Shown here: positions 10,088 through 19,935 of the stretch, one piece after another | Numbering within the stretch: the first letter of the stretch is position 1 | How the letters are laid out: the number at the start of each line of letters is the position of its first letter | Assembly (NCBI GenBank): GCA_963922205.1 | Contig: CAWUHX010000173.1 | Coordinates: 1 to 64,000, forward strand | Direction of reading: 5' to 3' | Source: Romanomermis culicivorax | Lineage: Eukaryota; Nematoda; Enoplea; Mermithida; Mermithidae | Length of the DNA: 64,000 nt | Position numbers and translations under genes: made by a program | Notes under the pieces: generated by a model | The model's database searches: none | What the model was told of the DNA's origin: nothing | What the model saw: only the letters and a program-made list of their open reading frames with translations

Positions 10088-10379
10088 CATACCTGCAATT
10101 GGGGGAACCTCCATCCCCAACTTGGTCCAATACTGTACCCAAATGTTGGGACCCCCACCTCCAACTTTGTCAACCCTATACCCAACCCCCTCCCAAACTG
10201 GGAAAAACTTAGAAAAAGTGGTTTTTTGGCCTTTTTTGGGGAAATTGTCGAAATTTTTCGACTTTTTGGGATCTTTTCCCCCACCCTTCCCAAAATTTTG
10301 GAAGTTTTGGGAACCCCACCCTAAAAATTTCGGTTTACGCCCCCCCCCCATCCAACTGGTCAGTCCTCTTACAGGTATG
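10088..10379 (+). mobile_element. Family B element, long form
   Basis: A 292-bp copy with ends CATACCTGCAA and TTACAGGTATG. It has an extra internal segment relative to the 200-bp form, 'gaccccacc'-type repeats and a C-run near 10340. A similar long form is at about 55035-55285. No matching flanks are seen. Confidence 0.7.
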
Positions 10380-11121
10380 CAAATCAGAATTGGGAAAAAC
10401 CTATTTTCAAAATTTCGAATTTGGGTTTTTTAGGGCTTTGTTGTAAGGTAAAAAAAAGATGATTTTAGCTATGTAGCTTGATGATTATTCGGGCGTTTTT
10501 AGTGAGAGAAGTATGGTACACAGAAGAGCGTGTGGAATGCTATAGATGAAACACTGGGAGTGTTTGATGAATTTAACGCAACAATAATTGAATGCAGGAG
10601 AATGACGTGCTTGTAGAGAGTGCTATGTCAATTTTTGTAGGTTCTTTGCTCAGGTCGTTCACAGTTTTCGGGTGTTGAAACTCGAACTGCGCTATCTTAC
10701 CCAGATAGGAGTTACACCCATTTATTCAAACTATTTTCCAAATAGTTTGACTTATCCTAGATCACACTCTCAGAACACAATTTACTAATACAAAATTTGT
10801 CACCTCAAGCTTTCAAAATCTCCACACACACACTAGGACACAACCGTTTGGCTACAGTACAAACAATCACATTCAAAAACATTTTCACAATTTCTTCACA
10901 TCGTAGCCACGCCTCTTTGCAGGTCTCGTCACAATCTCTCTTTACTCAACTTGCTGATCTTTTCCCAAAAATGACACAAACTTTACAAATACACCAAATC
11001 CTCCCACGACACTCCTCCCCCTTTCACTGTAAATCGCCTTAAGCGATTTGAAAGTGTCGTTGGAGATTGACATTTTGATCGTATGAGAGCGTTTAGCTCC
11101 TGATCAGCAATCTTTATCTTT
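10380..11121. other. Intergenic sequence up to the LTR element
   Basis: The first ~60 bp ('ttgggaaaaaccta...') resemble the left end of the CAGGGTTGG element, truncated. The C/A-rich frame at 10797-11042 shows no domain. No gene is supported. Confidence 0.4.
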
Positions 11122-11125
11122 TACG

Positions 11126-11721
11126 TGTCGAGGATGGACATAGTCTATCTCCAGGTTGCGAAGAAATAGCCAAAGTCGACGCAAATCGCGTCGACACCAA
11201 TTTTCATAGACACTGTGCATAAAAGTGCCGGTCCTCCATGTTTTTGGTCATTGGTGATTTTGTTGTTTATTTTTTATAATAAAGAAAATCGGCGGCCATG
11301 CGGCCAAATTGTATAATATTATTTTGTATTATTATTGTGGAGCTTTCGCCCAAAATACAACGTCCCCCGGCTGGACATTTATTGGCTTTCTTGTAGCAGA
11401 GGGAACGCAGGTTAGACCCTGGATTTCTGGAGTGCCATCCAGCGTGGAAGTCTACATTTGCAACTCAATTCTCAGCCTGATTTCTGGGTTTGTCCCTGAT
11501 CGGAAGTTACTTGAGCTCAGAGAGTTATTTGATCTTCTGCAGTTCTTTGGAACAAAAGCAGGTGATCTCTGTTGAACTTGAGACTGACCGAACTGTTGCG
11601 AACTATTTCTACCTTAGGTTTTGGCCTCATTAGGTGAATTAGCCAGTGACTGATTAGGTCTATTTTTGATATCAATTCTTTATTTATATTTCTTAATCTA
11701 ACCCCAAGTCTCATTTCAACA
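11126..11721 (+). repeat. 5' LTR of the gypsy-type element
   Basis: It starts TGTCGAGGATGG and ends CATTTCAACA. It aligns without gaps to 21401-21996. It holds 'tataataaagaaaatcggcg' near 11274, a possible polyadenylation signal (AATAAA) of the retroelement transcript. The frame at 11309-11575 recurs in the 3' LTR and belongs to the LTR, not to a gene. Confidence 0.92.
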
Positions 11722-11723
11722 AG

Positions 11724-11740
11724 TGGTGGCTTCTGACACT
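11724..11740 (+). promoter_or_regulatory. Probable tRNA primer-binding site
   Basis: TGGTGGCTTCTGAC begins 2 bp after the 5' LTR, and a TGG start complements a tRNA CCA end. The primer tRNA cannot be named without a tRNA set from this genome. Confidence 0.6.
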
Positions 11741-11819
11741 CAAAGTAAGGGAAAATCAGAGGCAAACTTAAGGAGTCAAAAAACCTTTTGGTTTTTATAG
11801 AGAATTGGGAGGCTTTAAA

Positions 11820-13407
11820 ATGAGTAAAGACAACCTAGGTGGCCTCAAGAGTTCGGGTTTGCCCAGAACACCACCGGGAAAAAAAGCCCATGATGCAGAA
11901 AAGTTAATTGTCCTATCTTCAGCTGAAGAGGACAATTGCTCAGATCAGAGGCCTTTTTTGGTGGAAAAGGAAGGCAATTGACCTATGACCTCATCAGCTG
12001 TCAAAAGGGAGGAAGACGACGCCATATTATCATTGAACAAGGATCGAATATTCAAGATTCCGTTGTCAACAAACCTCCCAAGAAGAGGCGAATTTTTACA
12101 ACCGCCTATTACGGGACTGGCGCGTCCATTACAGAAGATCAACATTCCGGTGGTGGATCAACAGCAGCGCCGGCCAACGAATAAGCCCACTCAGTTATTG
12201 GATACTTACCATCGATTATACTGGGATAACAAGCAGGAGTAGCATCACGAAAATCCTCGAAAGAGCTCATTAGAGGATAAGCTGAACCAAATCATGAACA
12301 GGCTGGATGTTTATGATAGCATATTCGCCAACATTGCTAATAATGGTTCATAGAAAGCCAGTGAGACAAATGAATCGAGGCAAAGCAATGCTGGTTGTTT
12401 GGAACAAAGTGGTGCATTGAAGTTTGAGCAGACCCAGGAAGAGTTGGCATGGCAAAATGATGGTATCACTCCTCAGCAAGACTGTAGACGGAAAGACCAA
12501 AAGTCAAGTTTAGGTCCTAAAGAGCAGTATATGCCTCATTTGCCCACTACTTCAAGAGTGGAGCAGAGAGTGAGCAGTTGTGGTTTTAACGAAGGCGTAA
12601 AAAACCCGAGTCTGATAAATCCAACTGTATCACAACAAAGCAGTTGTATTAGGGGAGAGACCCAAATGACAGGCAGCAGGTTATGCCTACAATGATTCCG
12701 ATTGATCCGGCCTTATGGGTCAATCCGGCTCAAGTAGGCCCAACTGTCTATGACATTGAAGGGCTATCAAACCGAAATTACTGCAATCTGATATGCCAAG
12801 TAGACAGGCCCTTGCTTTCCTAGTGGAACTAGAAGGTGAGTTTCGAAAGTCTAACCTGCGTTCCAACAGCATTAACCCATTTGCCAAGGGATTTGCCGAA
12901 AGAATTGGCCCAAGAGTCAATGACATATAGGGAAGCCGGAGACAAGATTTTGAATTGTTGTGCTCCAGACTGTAACCTGGACATGCTCAAACAAGATTTA
13001 TTGGATATTAAACAGGAACCCGATGAAGCAGCAACCAAATTTTTAAAAAGGGTCAGAGCTCATGTGAATCTCGTTTACCAGAGTGAAACAAAGGAGTATA
13101 AAAACAAAGTGATCATTGAAACCTTTTTGTATAGAAGTTCTTTAACTTATTAATTAGAACTGCTGAAAGACATAGCAAAATTCAAAAATTGGTATGATCT
13201 TTCACAGGCAGTCTATGAGATAGAGTTAAAGTACAGGAATGCGATTAGAACATTTGGGCCAAGAGAGCAGCCCATGATGATAAACACGGCACAAACAGAA
13301 ATTGCTGAGGAGCAGCAAGCTGATGTGAATGTAATCCAAAGGTCTTATGAAAGCGCCCAAAAGCGCAATAAGGACTTATAAAACCAAACACAGAAAGGCA
13401 AACTCCA
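11820..13407 (+). pseudogene. gag: gag region of the gypsy-type element, broken
   Basis: The first ATG after the LTR is at 11820. That frame has early stops near 11976, 12240 and 12350 and runs to about 12695. The homologous reading then moves to a second frame (about 12780-13380, with a stop at 13151-13153) and to a third after about 13390, so at least two frameshifts are present. The surviving text is hydrophilic and Gln/Glu/Lys-rich, and the second-frame part contains a helical stretch (LDIKQEPDEAATKFLKRV) reminiscent of gag capsid helices. It supplies the structural protein of the particle in intact relatives. I infer gag from position and composition. Confidence 0.7.
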
Positions 13408-14898
13408 ATGCAATCTTTGCAAAATCAATTAATAGATATAGCAGATGATGAAGCACTTGAAGTACCTCCCCAACAGGCCATAATGCCTCGGCAACAGCCT
13501 GTTGAGGAGCCAAAAAGGGACTCCCTCGTGGTGGCTCTATCTGAAGAATTTATTAAAATGGCACAATGTTATGAAGAGATTAGGAACTCGACTAAAGCTC
13601 AAGAGGAAGCCATAACTGCTTTAACTCAGAAAGTTGATAAAGTGAAAGTGAAAAGTCAACAAGAGGTTCAGCAGCGAAAATGGTATACTTACCACGAAAA
13701 TAACACCCACAACACGATTGACTGTAGAACCTTGAATTTTTATAAAGGTCTACAAAATCGTGGAAGGGGTGGAAACAGTGGAAGAGGCTTTGGAAGAGGA
13801 AATCCCAGAGGAAGTTTTGGAAATTTCCGAGGTAGAGGAAATTTCAGAGGAAATTATGGAGGAAGTAGAAGAAGTTTTGGTAACAAAGGTGAAAGGGGAG
13901 CTTATCAAGTTTCGTTTCCTGACGACGAGGCGGAAAATTTGCAAGAATATGCCGAGTTCCAGGAATACGTAAAGTTGAAGAAGCTCAGGGAGCAGATGAA
14001 ATCGCTACAGGCTACCACCCAGCTGATGTTACCAGGACCAAATCTAATGGACCAACAACCAGTAATCGCAAATCAGAGTTCAAATACCCTGTTGGTTCCG
14101 CAAAAGGTAGTTAGTCAGTCACAAGCTTCCGGGCAGACAGACCAACCGCCGACTAGTGGTGTCAATAGTGTACAGCAAGAACCAATAATGGAGATGAAGT
14201 GGTGTGGCCTACATAACTGCGCCATGGAGAAAGAGGAGAGTGTGCCCAAAATGGAATGCAGTGCCGAGTATGAAAGAAAGGCCACTGCAGAGGAACTGGA
14301 TATGTTAGCAAGATACCCTAGAACGCAGCCATTTCACATCAGAGTAACTGTGTGTTCTACTACTGCAAAGGCACTGATTGACATGGGAGCTCAGTGTTCG
14401 GTGATGTCGGGTGATTTCTTGAAAAAATCACTTGGACTGGAGTATACAGCATACCCTAAGATCCTAAAAGTCACTGTCGCCAATGGTAAAGTAGTTAGTG
14501 CACATGGCTATGTTCAGTTTCAAATGGAATGTGACTATGGCCGTTTTCTGGTTAAAGCTATCATAATACCAGGGTCCCCAGAAGATTTAATATTTGGAAC
14601 AGACTTCCTAGCACATCCAGAAGTCAATACGGTAATAGATTTTGGAAAAGGTTCAATGACCATGATGGGTGTAAAGAAAAGTATTGATTTGTTAACATCT
14701 GATAAGAAAGCGATTCCAATAGTTGGGATGCATAATCTGATGATAGCAGAATCAATACAGGAAAATTCTATTGAAGAAGATCAAAGTTCGGCAATCCAGC
14801 AGCTAGAAGATCTAGTTCCGGTAGTGGCATGTAATAGAATTTACATCCCACACGGAACAGATCAGCTAGTGAAAGCTAAATTGTGGAACAAATCTTAA
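13408..14898 (+). pseudogene. Gag C-terminus, GAR domain and aspartic protease
   Basis: A 496-codon open stretch. Residues about 90-112 carry a zinc-finger-like H..H..C pattern (WYTYHENNTHNTIDCRTL). Residues about 115-165 are a Gly/Arg-rich block (RGRGNFRGNYGG), a nucleic-acid-binding domain found in some gag proteins. Residues about 320-410 are a retropepsin domain: ALIDMGAQCSVMSG, then a long beta region and LIFGTDFL. The catalytic triplet, normally D-T/S-G, here reads D-M-G (Met codon at 14383-14385), so the protease is probably dead; ACG to ATG is what CpG decay would give. The frame ends at TAA 14896-14898, but pol continues in the same frame, so the stop looks like a later mutation. Confidence 0.8.
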
Positions 14899-15954
14899 GC
14901 AAATAGGATAAATGGAATCATCGTAGAAGGAGATGATTCAGAAACAAGATTCAGAATAGATGATACTATAGTTGACGGTTCAAAAGAGGACTTTGTATTG
15001 ATGATCTCCAATAATACGGGTTCCGGTTGCCTGATAGAACCTAATCAAGTTCTTGGCTACTGTAACTCCGTATTTCAGGGAGAATCAAGTGTATCAATTT
15101 TGCAGGCTAGAAATTGTGGAGAAAATATCCTGGAGGGCATTTTCGATGCCAAAGAATCAAAATTCGATGGAGTTGTGTTTCTGGAAGCATTGTACAAAAT
15201 GACCTCTAAAGCTACAGTGTCAGAGGAACAGAAAGAGATGGCGATACAGCAACTCGTGAAATACCGGGATGTATTTAGCCTACCTCATGATCCTCTGACA
15301 ACTACTCCCCATCTTACTTGTAAAATTAATACAGGTGATGCTAGCTCTGTGGTGAAGCATTACTACAGAGCTGCCACTGAACGGCGACCATATATCAGAC
15401 AACATGTGCAGGAAATGCTGGACAAAGGAGTCATAGAGCCATCAAGATCGCCCTGGGCCGTGCCATTATTCCTAGTAGGGAAGAAAGATGGGTTGCTCAG
15501 GCCGGTTGTTGATTTCAGAGGCTTGAACAAGGTTACGAAGGATGATCGATATCCAATACCAAGAATGGATGATTATCTGGACTGCCTTGGGAGAGCAAAA
15601 TTTTATAGGACTCTTGACCTTAAGTGTGGTTATTGGCAAGTGCCAATGGAGGAAGGCAGTAAAGAAAAGACTGCTTTCCTATGTCAAGAAGGTTTGTTTC
15701 AGTTTTAAGTAATGCCCTTTGGACTGAAAAATGCAACAGCTGAGTTCCAGAGGATGATGGAAAGAATCCTTCATCCTCATGTTCAGAAGATATGTCTAGT
15801 TTACATAGATGATATCATATTGTCCTCAAATACGTTCGAGGAACACATAGAAAATTTGAAATTGGTCCTGGATGCTCTGAGACGAGCCCAGCTTACACTT
15901 AAACCGGAAAAATGTTAATTCCTACCAAAGAAGGTACATTTTCTTGTTCACATT
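14899..15954 (+). pseudogene. pol: Reverse transcriptase of the gypsy-type element
   Basis: In frame with the protease. RT landmarks occur in order: a VIEPSRSPWAVPLFLVGKKD start, RPVVDFRGLN, a TLDLKCGYWQVPM palm motif, MPFGLKNATAEFQRMM, the catalytic YIDD at 15802-15813, and TLKPEKC. Stops at 15706-15708 and 15916-15918 interrupt it, so it cannot make a full enzyme. The motif spacing is that of Ty3/gypsy RT. It would copy genomic RNA into cDNA inside the particle. Confidence 0.92.
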
Positions 15955-16938
15955 TTGGATTCTAATGGAATTTTGCCTGATCCCAATGAAGTGCAAGCTA
16001 TAAAAGAGTTTGAATTCCCGAACTCGGTCAAGCGTATGCAAAGGTTTCTCGGAATGCTCCAGTGGTGTAAAAAATTTATACCACATCTGGCAAAGCACGC
16101 AGAACCTTTGTATAAGCTGACAGCCGAGAAAAGGAATAAATGGCTCATCACAGAGGATCATTATAAAGCATTTAGTGCTTTGAAAAAAGCACTGGTATCG
16201 GTTCCATTTCTTAGGTACCCAGTAATGGATGGCTCAGCCCAATTCATTCTGCAAACCGATGCCAGTGGAACAGCACTAGGGGCTGTTCTGTATCAAGAAT
16301 TTGGGGATGACAAGTGGGTCATAGCATATAATAGCCCTGTGCTGAAAGAGGACGAGAAAAAGTGGTGTGCAACTGAAAGGGAGTGCCTCACAATTATCTA
16401 GGGCCTCAAAATCTATCGGCACTATTTATTGGGGCAGAAAATATTGATTAAGACAGATCACAGACCACTGTTATCAATGAAAGTCAATACTACAACAAAT
16501 GACAAATTGAAGCGGTGGTATGTGATCATAAATCAATACAACCACAAGTTAGAATACGTGCCTGGTAGACAAAATGCTATGGCTGACTTTCTCTCCACAA
16601 AGGATGAGCCAGAGGATGTGGTGAAATCACCACCAAAGTGGGAGAGTATGTTCAAATCAGATGTTGTTCCCTCTGATGTCAAAGGAATAAAAGAACAAGA
16701 ACAACAACAAATTTCCTTGGTGGCCAAGAGGAACAACATCTCTGAGAAAAATAAATCCCACAAGGATATGGAGGAAGGAGAGGATGCTCGAATTATTCCT
16801 CAGGACGAAAGAGAGCATTCCAAAAGAATAGAAGCAGTAGTAACCCGAAGCAAGGCTTGTGTTTCAGAAAAGGTGCAGAAAGAAAATCAGGAAACTGATA
16901 AATCTGAGATACCTGAGGAACAAGACAATGTGCAGTAG
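15955..16938 (+). pseudogene. pol: RT connection, RNase H and charged tail
   Basis: Same frame as RT. It has the connection region (FLGMLQWCKKFIPHLAKHAE), then RNase H with TDASGTALGAVLYQ, an ATEREC motif and KTDHRPLL, and ends with PGRQNAMADFLS, the gypsy-type RNase H/tether junction. A stop at 16399-16401 interrupts RNase H. The last ~100 residues are Lys/Glu-rich with VVTRSKA, like the linker that precedes integrase in related elements, but the frame ends at 16938 and no integrase follows. Confidence 0.88.
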
Positions 16939-17749
16939 TTATACCCTAGAAAGGAGGAGGAATTTGATAAACCAGGAACATCAGGTGAAAGAGAGATATC
17001 TATTGGCCTGATGAAGTCCAGCCACAGATGATGAAGTCCAGTTTGGGGAGCCGCACTCGCGGCAGAATAATCAATATTTTCTGGTTGACGGTAAGAAACA
17101 AATTTTTTGTCTTTGTAAATAGTTAAGTGAGGTAATGAGCGAAGGTTATGCTCATCAGGGCTGTTTTGCAAGGCTATTTCCATGCCCTTTCTGGGACAAG
17201 CTACCAACTGGGAGTTGAGAAATAGACACAAAAAATTAGGTAGAAATGGGTGGCAAGGGCCGAACCTAGGTGATCTGAAAAAGACTTCAGTCGAATTAGG
17301 TGATCTGTTTAGGGGAGGTTTTTGTCATTCCCGCTCCCTCTGGTTTCCGCAAAGCGGCGAAGAAGGGGATTAGCAGAAATTAGTCGTGGAGATCAGGGTT
17401 GTGATTGATTAATGCTGATCGAGTAGCAAGAGTGTTTTGGGTTTAGAGTGAAAAAACACCTAATTTCACATACTTTTGCCTATCAATTTTGGAATCTATA
17501 AAGGGACACCCAACGGCCGAAAAGGCTAAATATCAAGTTCCTGCTCCAAAAAATTTCAAAACTTCAAAAGTTCAACGGTGTTTTGCACAAAGGTGCCGGA
17601 GTTCTCCAAAGGTAAAAAGTATTAGTGGGTAAAATTACCCAAAGAGTTGAGAAAGAGTCCCGTAAATGCACATAAAGGAGTAGTAGAGTATATCTGAGTA
17701 AAAAACCTAAATCTCTCATAGATTTTTAGACTACAACATCCGTCGGGCG
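16939..17749 (+). other. Region between RNase H and ORF3, integrase missing
   Basis: I read all three forward frames. There is no HHCC zinc-binding pattern and no D,D(35)E core, and stops are frequent. Within it lies a donor-like GACG|GTAAGA near 17091 and an acceptor-like TTTTTAG near 17729, just before the ORF3 ATG. That layout could allow a spliced ORF3 mRNA like those for gypsy env genes (inference). Confidence 0.6.
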
Positions 17750-18638
17750 ATGCGGATAGCAGAGTTGGAAAAGTGGTTTTTTGCCACTTTTGAGTTCTGG
17801 CGGACCAATCCAATCGAGCCAATAACTGTTCCCATGGGAAGTGTGGAAAGGATGGTAAAACATCTCGAAAGCAGCACTTTCCGAGGCATGAACATTGTTG
17901 GCTTCGATGTAGAGAAATTTATCTGCGAGGACGCCGAAAATCTATTAGGTGGGGGATCGATAACAAAAAAGGCAACCAGTTTGCTAGATTAGTTTCATTC
18001 GCCCATCTAAATGGTAAAAGGTTGGTGCTCGACTTAACATTGTTGCAAGAGCAAGAGTGGAACATTTTGTTGCACTTTTTACACTCAGTGACGTTGTTAG
18101 TCAGTTATGCCCTTTTGGAGGACATAGTTTCAATTATTGATGTCCAAGGATGCAGAAAAAGCACCGATGGTCGTGATTTGTCTAAAGCAATTAGATGTAG
18201 TATCAAGGATGGAAATCTGGGAAGATACTATGATCTAAGTGTCACAGCAAAGGGGATCATAAGAAGACATATTACCAAATCCAGGAAAGCAGGAATCTGC
18301 CCTAAGACCTTAAAATTGAAAGGCCTTTTTGGCTAAATGTATCTGTCTGATATCGGTCCTCACCAGACTGTTTTTAGTCTTTTGCGTAATAGGCAAAATG
18401 TGGCCAAAGAAAAAGTCCCCGAGGAGATACTGCAGTATGCTGGTATGGATGCGTACTTTTCTTTGGCAATTTTTATGGGGGCATTTCACTATGGGTACGT
18501 GATTGAGCTATGTGGGGGAGTTGCTAACTTTCCTCAGGATATAGTCAATCCAGCTCAAATTGAAATTCTCTCATATAAATTCAATCAGTTTTACTCACAT
18601 ATAGTTACTGATTATAAACTACATAACTTTGTGGGTAC
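17750..18638 (+). pseudogene. ORF3, N-terminal part: DEDDy 3'-5' exonuclease-like domain
   Basis: The ATG at 17750 opens a frame with the hallmarks of WRN/Mut-7-type DEDDy exonucleases. Exo I is NIVGFDVEKF (Asp at 17906, Glu at 17912), followed by LVLDL. Exo II is VSYALLEDIVSII (Asp at 18121). There is then a DLSVTAKGIIRRHITKSRK stretch like the segment before motif III. Exo III is LQYAGMDAYFSL (Tyr at 18436, Asp at 18448, spacing YxxxD). All four acidic residues and the Tyr are present. A frameshift around 17945-17960 and a stop at 18334-18336 break it. Such enzymes trim RNA or single-stranded DNA 3' ends. A DEDDy ORF3 has been described in bdelloid rotifer LTR retrotransposons, so a captured enzymatic ORF3 has precedent. 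The reading continues beyond the nested element at 19936. Confidence 0.72.
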
Positions 18639-19935
18639 CACTGTTTTTTTTGTACAACACCCCTTTGTACTTGTACAAAGATTGGAATCAAAAGTCTTTG
18701 TACATTTTAATTTTTCTTTGTACAAAAAAAACTTTCGTTTTGTAAATACTTTTCATTAATCCTGAACCCAGTAATAACAAAGACAGGGAGGAAATCAAAA
18801 CCACTGTTTTTTTTCCTTGAACTTTTTTCCACAAATGTGGAAAGGGGTCAAATTTTTTTTCCACATGTGGAAAAAACTTTTTTTCATCTTGAAATCCTCG
18901 TTTTTTGGCTTAAAAATGCTCCCAGATGCTTTATCGCACTGTTTTTGAGCTTTTTCAAGCCTTCCCATGTTTTTAGAGAAGTTAATTCATTAAAATTGAA
19001 GAAAAAATTGAAATGTTCGATTTAAAAGCCCAATCTACAAGCGTTGTTGAACAAATTTTCTAGCAAACTATCCAAGAGCATAATTGACTTTAAATTACAT
19101 GAGAAATCAATGGTCAAGTCCTCTATGATGACAAGTGAAAGCCCAAAAAAGATGGCAATCTTTCCGGCGCTTAGCGCCGGAATTTTTTTGGGTATATTGA
19201 CATTCTGGGATGCTGGAAAATCAATTTTCCGAACATTTATTTCTAGAATGAGATTCCAATTTTGTGTTCAACAGTCGTAATTTCTAGAATTTTACTTGAA
19301 AAATTTTAAAAGGATCAGGAATATTTTCAGGTTTGGTAGAAATAGAGGAAAAATAATCATTTAGCAAATCAGTTATTTATTTATCAATAGGACTGATGGC
19401 AATTATGTCTCTATATTTAAGATCAGGAATACCTAGATGCAGAAAGTTTACTATTCACATACTGATAAAATTGGCGTAACTCTCCAGCTTCTACAAGATT
19501 CATCTCTTTCATTATTTGATGTCTTTTAGTTTCTGATCTCAATTTATTTCTAGGTATGCTTAGATGCATCCAGGTTTATTTGTACAGGTCAGGTTGCCAT
19601 GTGCAACTTGGGGAAAAATTTTAATGGCACAGATAGATTTTTGATCGCTCGCTCTAAAATCAATTGATAAGCTGTCAGGAGCTAGCTTTCTCAAACCTCA
19701 TTTGATTGATGTTGGTTTTCAACTTTAAAACTCAATTTTCTGAATTTTGGAATTTCAAACATCAGGATTCAATTTTGTATGCAGCTATGAGGACAACATT
19801 GGCAATAGCTCGAGACTGACGCACATCGTTCCTCCTGGAAAAAAAAATCTTTGTACATGCACAAAGATTGTCAAAATTTTTCTTTGTACAAGGGAAAAAA
19901 TCTTTGTAGAGTACCAAAAAAACAGTGGTGGGTAC
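18631..19935. mobile_element. Family D element inserted in ORF3
   Basis: The element at 18639-19927 (1289 bp) has ends CACTGTTTTTTTT and CCAAAAAAACAGTG, with the perfect 8-bp duplication GTGGGTAC (18631-18638 and 19928-19935). Inside the ends are inverted TTTGTACA..TGTACAAAG phrases. A second CACTGTTTTTTTTCC end at about 18802 shows another copy was inserted or recombined inside. The interior carries the hairpin CCGGCGC-TTA-GCGCCGG at 19164-19180 and a family F fragment near 19582. The 8-bp duplication suggests hAT-like. No transposase is visible. Confidence 0.8.

Noticed and set aside
11309..11575. 88-codon frame that recurs at 21584-21850
   Set aside because: The recurrence is explained by the two LTRs; it is LTR sequence, not a duplicated gene.
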